Made by a program: the position numbers and the translations under genes. A stretch of DNA of 64,000 nucleotides from Gillisella vitis. GTDB lineage: Bacteria > Pseudomonadota > Alphaproteobacteria > Rhizobiales > Rhizobiaceae. Positions 1 through 9,087 of the stretch are shown piece after piece. The DNA lies in NCBI RefSeq assembly GCF_001541345.2, contig NZ_LMVL02000001.1, forward strand, positions 682,001 to 746,000, given 5' to 3'. The number at the start of each line of letters is the position of its first letter. Position 1 is the first letter of the stretch. Under the pieces are notes generated by a model, which was not told the origin of the DNA, did no database searches, and was given only the letters and a program-made list of their open reading frames with translations.

Positions 1-135
1 CACTTGTCAGGTCCAATATCCTCCCGGCAGCAAAGGCCGCCGGGCAGGACTGTCATATCCATATCCACCGTTTGCCGGACGAAACGTCGCTTTTGTCCGA
101 GGGCGGAGTTGTTTCACGCCGGAGAGGGCTTTGAA

Positions 136-3100
136 ATGAACATTTCCCGATTTTTTGTCGACCGCCCGGTGTTTGCCGGGGTGCTGTCGGTGCTGATCGT
201 CGTTGCCGGATTGATCGGCATGCGGTCGCTGCCGATTTCCGAATATCCCGATGTCGTGCCACCGTCGATTGTCGTGCGGGCCACCTATCCCGGTGCCAAT
301 CCGAAGGTGATAGCCGAAACCGTCGCGACGCCGCTGGAAGAGCAGATCAATGGCGTCGAAGGCATGCTTTACATGTCGAGCCAGGCGACTTCGGACGGCG
401 TGATGACGCTGACCGTGACCTTCAAGCTCGGCACAGATCCCGATCAGGCCCAGCAACTGGTGCAGAACCGGGTGTCGCAGGCCGAACCGCGTCTGCCGGA
501 AGAGGTCAAAAGCCTCGGCGTGACCACGGTCAAAAGCTCTCCCGATCTGATGATGGTCGTCAACCTGATCTCCCCCGACAATCGCTATGACATTACCTAC
601 CTGCGCAATTACGGCGTCCTGAACATCAAAGACCGGCTGGCGCGGATTGCAGGTGTCGGTCAGGTACAAATCTTCGGCTCCGGCGATTATTCCATGCGTA
701 TCTGGATCGATCCGCAGCAGGCAGCCGAGCACGGACTGGCGGCCAGCGATATTACCACGGCTATCCGCGCCCAGAATGTCCAGGCCGCAGCCGGGATCAT
801 CGGTGGGTCGCCAAGCCTGCCGGGCGTCGATGTACAGCTGAATGTCAACGCGCAGGGCAGGCTGCAAACGCCCGAGGATTTTGGCAATATCATCGTCAAA
901 AGCGGTGCAAACGGTCAGATTACCCGATTGCGCGATGTTGCCCGCGTCGAGCTTGGCGCTTCCGATTACGCACTGCGCTCCCTGCTGGACAGCAAGGCGG
1001 CTGTCGCCATTCCTGTTTTCCAGGCGCCCGGCTCCAACGCTATCACCATTTCCGATGAAGTGGTGAGGACGATGGATGAGCTGCAATTGGCGATGCCGGA
1101 AGGCGTCAAATACGAAATCGTCTACGACACCACCAAATTCGTCCGCTCCTCCATCGAAAAAGTGGTCGATACCCTGCTGGAAGCCGTGGCGTTGGTCGTG
1201 CTGGTCGTCATTCTTTTCCTCCAGACCTGGCGGGCGTCGATCATTCCGCTGATCGCGGTTCCTGTGTCGATCATCGGTACTTTCGCTGTCATGTACGCCT
1301 TCGGCTTTTCCATCAACGCGCTCAGTCTGTTCGGTCTGGTTCTGGCCATCGGCATCGTCGTGGATGATGCGATCGTCGTTGTCGAAAATGTCGAGCGCAA
1401 TATCGAAAACGGCCTGTCGCCCCGTCAGGCGACCTACCGTGCCATGAAGGAAGTGTCGGGGCCGATTATCGCCATTGCCCTGGTTCTGGTGGCGGTCTTC
1501 GTGCCGCTGGCGTTTATTTCCGGTCTCTCGGGCCAGTTCTACCGCCAGTTTGCCTTGACCATCGCCATCTCGACCGTCATTTCGGCGCTGAACTCGCTGA
1601 CCCTGTCACCGGCGCTTGCGGCTCTGCTTTTGAAGGGCCATCATGCCCCGAAGGACCGGCTGACGCGCGGCCTGGATTTTCTGCTGGGCTGGTTTTTCCG
1701 AGGCTTCAACCGGGTCTTCGGCGCTGGCTCCAATGCCTATGGGAAAAGCGTCGGCGGGTTGCTGTCGCGCAAAAGCATTGTCATGGTCGTTTATCTGGCG
1801 CTGGCCGGTGCCACCTATGGCCTGTTCAATGCCGTGCCGGGTGGGTTTGTACCGGCACAGGACAAGCAATATCTGATCGGCTTTGCCCAGTTGCCGGATG
1901 CTGCCAGCCTTGACCGCACGGAAGACGTGATCAAGCGGATGAGCGACATAGCACTTGCCCAGCCGGGCGTGGCTCACGCCATCGCCTTTCCGGGCCTGTC
2001 GATCAACGGTTTCACCAATTCCTCCAACGCCGGCATCGTCTTTGTGACCCTGAAGGATTTCGACCAGCGCAAGACGCCTGATCTGTCCGGTGGGGCTATT
2101 GCCATGCAGCTGAACCAGAAGTTTTCCTCCATTCAGGATGCCTTCATCGCCATGTTCCCGCCGCCGCCCGTCCAGGGTCTCGGCACGACCGGTGGCTTCA
2201 AACTGCAATTGGAAGACCGGGCGGGACTGGGGTATCAGGCGCTGGATGAAGCCACCAAGGCTGTGCTGGCCAAGGCCTACCAGACACCGGAGCTGACCGG
2301 CCTGTTTTCCAGCTTCCAGATCAATGTGCCGCAGCTTTATGCCGATCTTGATCGCGCCAAGGCAGAGCAACTCGGTGTCTCCGTCACCGATGTGTTCCAG
2401 ACCCTGCAAATCTATCTGGGTTCGCTCTACGTCAATGACTTCAATGCCTTTGGCCGCACATACAGCGTTCGCGCCCAGGCCGATGCCAAGTTTCGGGCCA
2501 CGTCCGACAATATCGGCCAGTTGAAAGTACGCTCGGCATCCGGCCAGATGATCCCGCTGTCTGCGCTGCTGCGGGTCGATCCAACAACGGGGCCGGAACG
2601 CACCAACCGCTATAACGGCTTTCTGGCTGCCGACATCAATGGCGGACCGGCACCCGGCTTCTCGTCCGGCCAGGCCCAGGCGGCAATCGAAAAGATTACA
2701 GCCGATGTGCTGCCCAAAGGCATCGGCTACGAATGGACCGATCTGACCTATCAGCAGATCCTGGCGGGAAGCTCGGGCTTCCTGGTGTTCCCGCTGGCTT
2801 TGCTTCTAGTCTATCTCGTGCTTGCGGCGCAATATGAAAGTCTGACCCTGCCTTTGGCGATCATCATGATCGTGCCGATGGGCGTATTGGCGGCGCTGAC
2901 CGGGATCTGGTTGACCGGGGGAGACAATAATATCTTCACCCAGATCGGCCTGATCGTGCTTGTCGGGCTATCGGCCAAAAACGCCATCCTGATCGTCGAA
3001 TTCGCGCGGGAGCTGGAATTTGAAGGCAGGACACCGGTTCAGGCGGCTATCGAGGCTAGCCGTTTGCGGCTGCGCCCGATCCTGATGACCTCCATGGCCT

Positions 3101-3336
3101 TTATCATGGGCGTCGTTCCGCTGGTCACCTCAACCGGTGCCGGGGCCGAAATGCGCGCAGCCATGGGGATCGCGGTGTTTTCGGGCATGATTGGCGTGAC
3201 GTTCTTCGGCATTTTCATGACGCCAGTCTTTTATGTGCTGATCCGCAAACTGGCCGGGAATCGTCCGCTGGTGCAGCATGTCAACGAGGACCATGAGCAG
3301 GACAATGACAGGCCGATGCGCATGGCGGCCGAGTAA
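136..3336 (+). CDS. RND (HAE-1) multidrug efflux pump inner-membrane transporter
   Basis: Proton-driven inner-membrane subunit of a tripartite drug efflux pump, 1066 aa, about the family's usual length. The N-terminus MNISRFFVDRPVFAGVLSV is the classic AcrB-type opening with the first membrane helix. The proton-relay pair is visible in GIVVDDAIVVVENVE (Asp410/Asp411), and its partner lysine in GLSAKNAIL (Lys948). Two large periplasmic loops separate TM1-2 and TM7-8. I chose the ATG at 136 rather than the in-frame ATG at 4 because it is preceded by GGAGAGGG and gives the canonical N-terminus. The membrane-fusion partner is expected upstream, outside the window; no outer-membrane channel gene follows. 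Substrate range cannot be read from sequence. Family certain; orthology to a named pump (BepE, AmeB and similar) not claimed. Confidence 0.95.
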   Translation: MNISRFFVDRPVFAGVLSVLIVVAGLIGMRSLPISEYPDVVPPSIVVRATYPGANPKVIAETVATPLEEQINGVEGMLYMSSQATSDGVMTLTVTFKLGTDPDQAQQLVQNRVSQAEPRLPEEVKSLGVTTVKSSPDLMMVVNLISPDNRYDITYLRNYGVLNIKDRLARIAGVGQVQIFGSGDYSMRIWIDPQQAAEHGLAASDITTAIRAQNVQAAAGIIGGSPSLPGVDVQLNVNAQGRLQTPEDFGNIIVKSGANGQITRLRDVARVELGASDYALRSLLDSKAAVAIPVFQAPGSNAITISDEVVRTMDELQLAMPEGVKYEIVYDTTKFVRSSIEKVVDTLLEAVALVVLVVILFLQTWRASIIPLIAVPVSIIGTFAVMYAFGFSINALSLFGLVLAIGIVVDDAIVVVENVERNIENGLSPRQATYRAMKEVSGPIIAIALVLVAVFVPLAFISGLSGQFYRQFALTIAISTVISALNSLTLSPALAALLLKGHHAPKDRLTRGLDFLLGWFFRGFNRVFGAGSNAYGKSVGGLLSRKSIVMVVYLALAGATYGLFNAVPGGFVPAQDKQYLIGFAQLPDAASLDRTEDVIKRMSDIALAQPGVAHAIAFPGLSINGFTNSSNAGIVFVTLKDFDQRKTPDLSGGAIAMQLNQKFSSIQDAFIAMFPPPPVQGLGTTGGFKLQLEDRAGLGYQALDEATKAVLAKAYQTPELTGLFSSFQINVPQLYADLDRAKAEQLGVSVTDVFQTLQIYLGSLYVNDFNAFGRTYSVRAQADAKFRATSDNIGQLKVRSASGQMIPLSALLRVDPTTGPERTNRYNGFLAADINGGPAPGFSSGQAQAAIEKITADVLPKGIGYEWTDLTYQQILAGSSGFLVFPLALLLVYLVLAAQYESLTLPLAIIMIVPMGVLAALTGIWLTGGDNNIFTQIGLIVLVGLSAKNAILIVEFARELEFEGRTPVQAAIEASRLRLRPILMTSMAFIMGVVPLVTSTGAGAEMRAAMGIAVFSGMIGVTFFGIFMTPVFYVLIRKLAGNRPLVQHVNEDHEQDNDRPMRMAAE

Positions 3337-3345
3337 AGAAACGAC

Positions 3346-3376
3346 GTGCCGTTGCGCTTCCGAGGCGCAGCGGCAC
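3346..3376. terminator. Hairpin terminator between convergent RND and LysR genes
   Basis: A 12-bp stem with one mismatch (GTGCCGTTGCGC pairing with GCGCAGCGGCAC) and a 7-nt loop sits 9 bases after the RND stop codon and is followed by a T-richer stretch. It lies between convergent genes, so it probably stops transcription from the left and possibly also from the LysR gene. Confidence 0.6.
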
Positions 3377-3417
3377 TTCACTGTTTATCTTCTGTTTTTG
3401 GGGTTCGCCAACAGCGC

Positions 3418-4374
3418 TCAGCCAGAAACCGTCTCATGCCTCTCGTGCCGGTCTGGTTCGACTTTTTCCGGACAAACTCTCGCTGCTGCATCGTGCATCT
3501 GGGATCGGAACCAGACCAGTGCGGGATCACGGGTGCGATAGCTGTGCCATTGCAGGCATTGCTGTAATGGTGGCAGAGGGAAAGGCGGGTCCATGATGCG
3601 GATACCGCCCAGATTGAGCATGCATTCCGCCAGGCTGCGCTGAACCATGGCAATGCGTTTTGAGCCACGGATAAGGAAGGGCAGAGACGCAAAGGAAAAG
3701 GTCGAAACCTCCACCTTGATCTTTAGTCCGAGCTTGTCGCAGGCGCGTTGGGCAAAGGTCTCTCCACCATTGGGTGGCTGCATCACCACATGGCCCGCCT
3801 CAAGAAAATCCTTCTCTGTCATAGGCCCTTCGGCCAGCGGTCCGTCCGCATCCACAACGCAACAGATCTGGTCTTCCAGAAAAGGCTCCGATGGATGATT
3901 GGTCGAGCAAAAATCGCTTGGCGCCACCAATAGATCCGCTTCTCCGCGCTCAAGAAGGAGATGGGGGTAGTTTTGTTGTGGCTGGAAATGGATTTGCACA
4001 CCCGGGGCAAGCGCCGACACCTGTCGCAGAAACGGCGGTATGATCGTGTTGAGCGTATAGTCTGACACGATGAGGTTGATACTGCGTGTCGATTCCTGAG
4101 GAATGAAGGACGGGGTTGACACAACGGCGGCCTCGATGCGCACGATTATGTCGCGCAAGGGCAGCTCCAAGGAGGCGGCGAGCGGCGACAATTCCATGGA
4201 TCGCCCGACCTGAATCAAAAGCGGATCGTCGAAGTAATCGCGCAGGCGCCCAAGGGCATTGCTCATCGCCGATTGGGTGATGAACATTTCGTCTGCGGCA
4301 CGGCTGACATTGCGAACCCTGATCAGCGTGTCGAGCGCCACCAGAAGATTAAGGTCTAGGTTCTTAAAGCGCAT
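3418..4374 (-). CDS. LysR-family transcriptional regulator (NodD/NahR-like)
   Basis: DNA-binding regulator of 318 aa. Residues about 5-65 form the LysR winged helix-turn-helix (LNLLVALDTLIRVRNVSRAA, then ITQSAMSNALGRLR), followed by FDDPLLIQVGRSMELSPLA, the typical NodD/NahR-branch continuation. The rest is a periplasmic-binding-protein-like effector domain. The gene is divergent from the catabolic operon starting at 4605 and shares a 230-bp intergenic region with it, so it is very likely its regulator, responding to a pathway substrate or intermediate. The start ATG at 4374 has a purine-rich GGGAGGGGG upstream. The inducer is unknown. Confidence 0.92.
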   Translation of the reverse strand: MRFKNLDLNLLVALDTLIRVRNVSRAADEMFITQSAMSNALGRLRDYFDDPLLIQVGRSMELSPLAASLELPLRDIIVRIEAAVVSTPSFIPQESTRSINLIVSDYTLNTIIPPFLRQVSALAPGVQIHFQPQQNYPHLLLERGEADLLVAPSDFCSTNHPSEPFLEDQICCVVDADGPLAEGPMTEKDFLEAGHVVMQPPNGGETFAQRACDKLGLKIKVEVSTFSFASLPFLIRGSKRIAMVQRSLAECMLNLGGIRIMDPPFPLPPLQQCLQWHSYRTRDPALVWFRSQMHDAAARVCPEKVEPDRHERHETVSG

Positions 4375-4439
4375 GATTATCCCCCTCCCAAGGAATTTCT
4401 CGAATGACCCGCCAAACTATCGGGGGATCAATCGATTCA

Positions 4440-4460
4440 TGTATTTATTTTAAAAATACA
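4440..4460. promoter_or_regulatory. Palindrome in divergent LysR/hydrolase promoter region (putative LysR box)
   Basis: The 230-bp region 4375-4604 between the LysR gene and the divergent catabolic operon holds a perfect 7-bp inverted repeat (TGTATTT, 7-nt spacer, AAATACA), flanked by two ATTCAT direct repeats at 4435-4440 and 4465-4470. LysR regulators usually bind T-N11-A palindromes in just this position. The site assignment is inferred from position and symmetry. Confidence 0.4.
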
Positions 4461-4604
4461 GATCATTCATCAATGCAATTTGTAAACGAATTTTTCTTGG
4501 GTACATCTTGGGCCAGGGAGGAAATTTCGTGGCTGGCCTTAGCGCTGGCAGCGTGGTTCTCCCATGGACTAAATCGCCCGAGGAGGCGAGTTGGAGGAGA
4601 CCTG

Positions 4605-5777
4605 ATGTTTAAGTATTTTCCGACCAATTATGTCTGGAACCTGTCTGTCGATCTATCTATCGAGATGGGTGCCCGGATGGGCGAGATCGAAGAAATGTGC
4701 GCCCCGTTGCAGGAGGCGGCCAAGGCGCCGGACGCAGCCGGTACGCAAGCTTTCCGCGAGACCTGGATCAAGATGGCGGACAAGCTGGTTTCTCTGGCTG
4801 ATGAAGACGAAGCAAAGGGCCGGTTGATTTCTGCGGGTGACAAGCTGATCCGCGCCGCCAATTACATGCTGACCGCGGAACGGTTGCTTGCCCATGGTTC
4901 TGAGGGCCGGGTAGCCTTGTACAAGCGCTTTCTGGATGCGTTCGAAAAGGGCTTGAAACTGTCCGGCTCATCTTGTCGCCGGGTGGAAATTCCCTATGAG
5001 GGCAAGCATCTTTCCGCTCTTTACGTACCCGCCGAAGGTGTCGAAGGTGCCGCACCGCTTCTGGTTCAGGTCAATGGTCTCGACAGTACCAAGGAAATGA
5101 AGTTTTTGGTTGGGTTGCCGGTATGGCTTGCCAAGCGTGGCGTCGCTTCGCTGATCGTCGACCAGCCTGGTACGGGGGAAGCCCTGCGCCTGCAAGAATT
5201 GACAGCCCGCTACGATAGCGAGCATTGGGCAAGCCGAGTGGTCGATTGGCTGGAGGGCCAGCCGGATGTCGATGCGAAGCGGATCGGCATGGAAGGTGTG
5301 TCGCTCGGTGGTTACTATTGTCCCCGCGCTGTCGCCTTCGAACCGCGCTTTGCCTGCGGTGTGGTGTGGGGCGCCAATCACGACTGGCGTGATGTGCAGA
5401 AAAAGCGTCTCGCCCGCGAAGGCAATCTTCCCGTTCCTCATTACTGGAGCCACGTCATGTGGGTCTGGGGCGCCAAGGACATGGATGACTTCATGGCGAT
5501 TGCCGAAACAGTTCATCTCAATGGCATTCTGGACCGGATTCACGTGCCGTTCCTTGTCACCCACGGCGAAAAGGACAGCCAAATTCCCTTGCAATGGGCT
5601 CATGCCACCTATGACCAGCTGGTCAACAGCCCCAACCGCGAGCTGAAGATTTTCGATGAGCGCACCGGCGGCATCCAGCATTCCAGCTTCGACAACTCGG
5701 CAAATGCCGGTGCCTATATCGCCGATTGGGTCGCCGAGGTGCTGGGTGGACGCACCGCAGTCAGGAAAAACCCATGA
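4605..5777 (+). CDS. Alpha/beta hydrolase, dihydroxypseudooxynicotine-hydrolase-like
   Basis: Cytosolic serine-type hydrolase, 390 aa. An N-terminal helical region of about 130 residues precedes an alpha/beta-hydrolase core. The nucleophile elbow is GVSLGGYY (Ser233), the likely acid is in HGEKDSQIP and the likely base in GGIQHSS. This architecture matches the esterase/C-C hydrolase group that includes FrsA-like enzymes and 2,6-dihydroxypseudooxynicotine hydrolase. I start at ATG 4605, with GGAGGA 7 nt upstream, instead of the upstream in-frame ATG at 4404, whose extra 67 residues look non-coding and cover the promoter. As first gene of the operon it could cleave a ring-opened or acyl-substituted intermediate. 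The substrate is not known. Confidence 0.88.
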   Translation: MFKYFPTNYVWNLSVDLSIEMGARMGEIEEMCAPLQEAAKAPDAAGTQAFRETWIKMADKLVSLADEDEAKGRLISAGDKLIRAANYMLTAERLLAHGSEGRVALYKRFLDAFEKGLKLSGSSCRRVEIPYEGKHLSALYVPAEGVEGAAPLLVQVNGLDSTKEMKFLVGLPVWLAKRGVASLIVDQPGTGEALRLQELTARYDSEHWASRVVDWLEGQPDVDAKRIGMEGVSLGGYYCPRAVAFEPRFACGVVWGANHDWRDVQKKRLAREGNLPVPHYWSHVMWVWGAKDMDDFMAIAETVHLNGILDRIHVPFLVTHGEKDSQIPLQWAHATYDQLVNSPNRELKIFDERTGGIQHSSFDNSANAGAYIADWVAEVLGGRTAVRKNP

Positions 5778-6454
5778 CCGTCAAACTGTTAATTTGTGGC
5801 CGTCGGCGGCTGGGCCAGACCCTTGCTGAACATCGCGCGCATATGAAGGACCATCACGGCAAGCTCGTGCTGGATTATATCGCCGATGATCCGGTGAAAG
5901 CGCCCAAGCGCTATGTTCAGAACCATGCGTTCGATGGTGTCTATTTCGGCGGCGAGCCGCAGGCCAAGGCGTTGTCGCTCGGCGTAGATTTCGTCACAGA
6001 GGTCTGGGCTGAGGATCTCGCAGACTTGAAGGCGTCACGCGAGACGCCGTTCTATCTGCAACATCTCAAGCCCGATGAGCCAGAAATGGTCGATGACGCC
6101 ACGTTGATCGGCACGCCCTGCTCGGAAGAGCCAATCATTCCGGTGAAACCGACTGAGGGTAGAGTGAAGGTATTCCTGGCCTGGTTTGGTGAAAAGCCTC
6201 ATGCAAACGCTGTTTTGGATGTGGTCGATACGGCCTCACATGGCTTGCTTGGATATTGCCGCAACACACCGTTGTTTCCCGGCCCGATTGGCGCCATCGA
6301 TGAACACTGGCTGCCCGACGAGGCCGCCGGCATCGCTTTCGCAAAAGCCTGCCGCAGCGCCATCAACGAGCTTCGCCCCGGCGATACCGGCTTTAGCCTG
6401 ACCATCGCCCGCGAATATGTTCTCCACGCCGGTCACGTAGACCTCGCAAAATAA
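5774..6454 (+). CDS. EthD-domain protein
   Basis: Protein of 226 aa with an EthD-like ferredoxin-fold start (VKLLICGRRRLGQTLAEHRAHMKDHHG) and a second, weaker copy of the same layout after about residue 130, so probably an internally duplicated dimeric alpha-beta barrel. EthD-family members sit in degradation operons and are small dimeric enzymes or accessory proteins. The start codon overlaps the stop of the upstream hydrolase (ATGA), indicating translational coupling. A specific reaction cannot be assigned. Confidence 0.8.
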   Translation: MTVKLLICGRRRLGQTLAEHRAHMKDHHGKLVLDYIADDPVKAPKRYVQNHAFDGVYFGGEPQAKALSLGVDFVTEVWAEDLADLKASRETPFYLQHLKPDEPEMVDDATLIGTPCSEEPIIPVKPTEGRVKVFLAWFGEKPHANAVLDVVDTASHGLLGYCRNTPLFPGPIGAIDEHWLPDEAAGIAFAKACRSAINELRPGDTGFSLTIAREYVLHAGHVDLAK

Positions 6455-6486
6455 ATGCCAGACGTCATGAAAGAAAGGAATGTCCC

Positions 6487-7434
6487 ATGAACATCATCGG
6501 ACCCGATTATCTTGTCTTTGGTGTCGATAATGTCGCCGCCAGCTGCGAATATCTCACGGCTTTCGGTTTGAAGCCGGTTGATGTGACGGACGCCGGTGGC
6601 CTGTTTGAAGCGTTGGACGGCACGGGTGTTATTGTTCGTCATACGTCCGATCCGTCTTTGCCGCCGCCGCTGCCGACCTCGAACATGCTGCGCCAGCAGG
6701 TGTATGGCGTGCGCACCGCCGAAGATCTGGACGCGATCGAAGCCGAGCTGTCCAAGGACCGCCGCGTTACGCGGCTGTCCAACGGTTCGATCGAAGTGAA
6801 GGATAGTCATGGCTTCGAGCTCAAGTTCCAGGTGTCGATCCGCCGCGAACTCGACATGCCAGCCGAAAAGATCAACGCACCGGGCGCACCCGCCCAACGC
6901 AAACCGAACGAAATCGGCGTATGGGAAGAGATGCCGGCGCTGCCGCGCTCGCTCAGCCATGTGGTGTTGTTCGTTCCCGATATTGAGATCGCAACCGAGT
7001 TTTACTGTGATCGCCTCGGCTTCGTCGTCACGGATACATTGAGCGGGGCAGGTCCGTTTCTGCGGCCCAAGGCAAATGACGATCATCACACGCTGTTCTT
7101 CATTCGCACGCCGGATTACATGAAAGGCTGTGAGCATCTTGCCTTCCATATGGGTGGCCCAACGGAATTGATGGTTGCAGGAACGCGCTTCGTCAAAAAG
7201 GGCTATCAGAGCTTCTGGGGACCTGGTCGTCATAAGTTCGGATCGAACTGGTTCTGGTATTTCAACAGTCCCCTTGGCTGTCACTTCGAATACGACGCCG
7301 ATATGGACAAGCACGACGATACATGGGTGGGCCGCGACGTGCCGATCAGTGCCGAGGCGTCTCAGATCATCCTGTTCGAGATGCGCGAGAAGTGGATGCC
7401 TGGTGGCGGGCCGCCTCCCGGTGCAAAGTCCTGA
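6487..7434 (+). CDS. VOC-family extradiol-type ring-cleavage dioxygenase
   Basis: Protein of 315 aa with two vicinal-oxygen-chelate modules (residues about 1-115 and 150-285). The C-terminal module carries a 2-His-1-carboxylate Fe(II) set in the expected places: His158 in LSHVVLF, His221 in LAFHMGG and Glu268 in CHFEYDAD. That pattern is typical of type I extradiol dioxygenases, which open catechol-like rings next to the diol. A purine-rich AAGAAAGGAA precedes the ATG. Neighbouring FAD and Rieske genes fit a hydroxylate-then-cleave sequence. Other VOC activities, such as glyoxalase or hydroxylase, cannot be excluded. Confidence 0.82.
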   Translation: MNIIGPDYLVFGVDNVAASCEYLTAFGLKPVDVTDAGGLFEALDGTGVIVRHTSDPSLPPPLPTSNMLRQQVYGVRTAEDLDAIEAELSKDRRVTRLSNGSIEVKDSHGFELKFQVSIRRELDMPAEKINAPGAPAQRKPNEIGVWEEMPALPRSLSHVVLFVPDIEIATEFYCDRLGFVVTDTLSGAGPFLRPKANDDHHTLFFIRTPDYMKGCEHLAFHMGGPTELMVAGTRFVKKGYQSFWGPGRHKFGSNWFWYFNSPLGCHFEYDADMDKHDDTWVGRDVPISAEASQIILFEMREKWMPGGGPPPGAKS

Positions 7435-7451
7435 CGTGATGGAAAGAGACC

Positions 7452-7817
7452 ATGCCATCCCGACAATTCCTCTGCCGACAGGATGCCGTTGGCGAGGGCG
7501 AGGCTAAAGGCTTCGGCCCACTTCAAGGCTTCCGTCGCAAGATCATCGTGATCAGACGTGATGGCAAGCTCCACGCCTGGCTCGATGCCTGCCCGCATTA
7601 TTCCAGCGGAACGCCGATGGCCTGGAAGACGGACGCTTATTTCAACGGCGAGAAAACCCATCTCGCCTGCCATTCCCATGGCGCCTTGTTCGATTTTGAG
7701 ACGGGAGAATGTGTGCTTGGCCCTTGCCTGGGACAAGGACTGACACGAGTGAATATTGCAGTGGGTGAGGAAGGCGAGGTTTTCGCTTTGGTAACTGCGG
7801 AGGAGGAAAAAACATGA
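7452..7817 (+). CDS. Rieske [2Fe-2S] ferredoxin-like protein
   Basis: Small 121-aa protein consisting of one Rieske domain. The cluster ligands are Cys47-Pro-His49 and Cys73-His-Ser-His76 (C-x-H ... C-x2-H). No catalytic oxygenase domain or mononuclear iron motif is present, so it is an electron carrier or a regulatory cluster protein rather than a complete ring-hydroxylating oxygenase. It overlaps the next gene, an FAD monooxygenase, by four bases (ATGA), which suggests the two products act together. No large Rieske oxygenase subunit is encoded nearby. Confidence 0.85.
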   Translation: MPSRQFLCRQDAVGEGEAKGFGPLQGFRRKIIVIRRDGKLHAWLDACPHYSSGTPMAWKTDAYFNGEKTHLACHSHGALFDFETGECVLGPCLGQGLTRVNIAVGEEGEVFALVTAEEEKT

Positions 7818-8944
7818 ATTCGGGTATCAAGAAGATCCTGATTATCGGCGGTGGTTTTTCGGGAATGACTGCGGCACTTCAGCTGTCGCGAGAGGGGTTT
7901 GAGATCGATCTCGTGGAGATCGATGCGGGATGGCGGTCCTATGGGGCAGGCATCAGCCTGCACGGCTCGACGCTCAGGGTGCTGCGCCAACTCGGCCTCC
8001 TGGATCGCTTCATGGAAGATGGGTATGCCAGCGACGGCGTGCAGTTGCGGGGGCCGGATGATGCCGTGCTGTTCACATTGCCGACCCCCCGGGTGGCGGG
8101 CGCCGATATTCCCGGCGGCGGCGGTATCATGCGCCCGGCGCTTGCCAAAATCCTGTCGGAGGCGGTGCGGGCTTCCACGACCAAGGTTCGGCTAGGCGTG
8201 ACATTTACCGAGATCGTCCAGAGCGAAGACGGAGCACAGGTCAGCTTTAGCGACGGCAGTTCAGACCGGTTCGATCTCGTCATCGGGGCGGACGGGCTGT
8301 TTTCCGCTGTCCGTTCCAAGACGTTTCCTCATGCCCCAAAGCCCCGTTTCATCGGCCAGTCGGTCTGGCGCGCCGTTTTGCCGAGACCGGAGGAGCTGGA
8401 AACCATCACCATGTGGATGGGTCCGAAACTGAAGGTCGGTTTGAATGGCGTCAACAAAACCCAAGCCTATCTGTTTCTGACCGAAGACCGCCCCACCAAT
8501 GACTTTGTGGCCCCAGAGCTGTTCGTCGAGACCCTGCGCGGCTTGATGGAGCGCTTCAGCTCGCCAATCATCCAAGGAATTGCCAAGCAGTTGTCGGCAG
8601 AGCACCAGATCATTTACCGGCCACTGGAGCAAATGTTACTGCCGCGTCCTTGGTTTCAGGGACGGGTGGTGCTGATCGGCGACGCCGTTCATGCCACGAC
8701 ACCGCATCTGGCCGCCGGTGCCTGTATTGGTATCGAGGATGCCATGGTGCTGGCCGAGGAGCTGGTCAAGGGCAGCGATGTCGATGACGCGCTTGCCGCG
8801 TTCGAGGCAAGGCGCTGGGAGCGGTGTCGGATGGTGGTCGAGAATTCGGGCCGTCTGGCCGATATCGAGATCCATGGCGGCAGCCGTGAAGAGCATGCCT
8901 CAATCATGAAAGTTTCGATGAAAACCCTGGCGGAAGCGATCTGA
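7814..8944 (+). CDS. FAD-dependent aromatic monooxygenase (class A)
   Basis: 376-aa flavoprotein of the p-hydroxybenzoate/salicylate hydroxylase family. The Rossmann motif GGGFSG lies at residues 12-17, a DG motif in VIGADGLFSAVR, and the second FAD-binding motif in GDAVHATTPH. Such enzymes use NAD(P)H and O2 to hydroxylate activated aromatic or N-heteroaromatic rings. The position between the Rieske protein and the transporter supports a role early in ring degradation. The substrate cannot be deduced. Confidence 0.88.
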   Translation: MNSGIKKILIIGGGFSGMTAALQLSREGFEIDLVEIDAGWRSYGAGISLHGSTLRVLRQLGLLDRFMEDGYASDGVQLRGPDDAVLFTLPTPRVAGADIPGGGGIMRPALAKILSEAVRASTTKVRLGVTFTEIVQSEDGAQVSFSDGSSDRFDLVIGADGLFSAVRSKTFPHAPKPRFIGQSVWRAVLPRPEELETITMWMGPKLKVGLNGVNKTQAYLFLTEDRPTNDFVAPELFVETLRGLMERFSSPIIQGIAKQLSAEHQIIYRPLEQMLLPRPWFQGRVVLIGDAVHATTPHLAAGACIGIEDAMVLAEELVKGSDVDDALAAFEARRWERCRMVVENSGRLADIEIHGGSREEHASIMKVSMKTLAEAI

Positions 8945-9087
8945 CACCAGAATTCATTACAAGTGATAGTCGATACTCAATTTTAAAATTACTTAAAATA
9001 TTGATTTTGTTAGAGTATTTTCGACGGCGTCCCGATTGGGAGATCGGACGCTTTTGTCGGCGCATGAAAAGAACCGGAGGAGATGGA
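8945..9087 (+). promoter_or_regulatory. AT-rich gap before MFS gene
   Basis: The only sizeable break inside the catabolic cluster. This 143-bp stretch is much more AT-rich than its surroundings around 8980-9015 and contains short symmetric AT tracts. It may hold a second promoter for the MFS-to-cyclase genes; no clear -35/-10 pair stands out. Confidence 0.25.

Noticed and set aside
7..1086. Minus-strand open frame of 359 codons opposite the RND pump gene.
   Set aside because: Shadow of a strongly conserved coding region; no recognisable protein.
6433..7458. Minus-strand open frame of 341 codons opposite the VOC dioxygenase.
   Set aside because: No domain pattern, while the plus strand has metal-binding residues in order.
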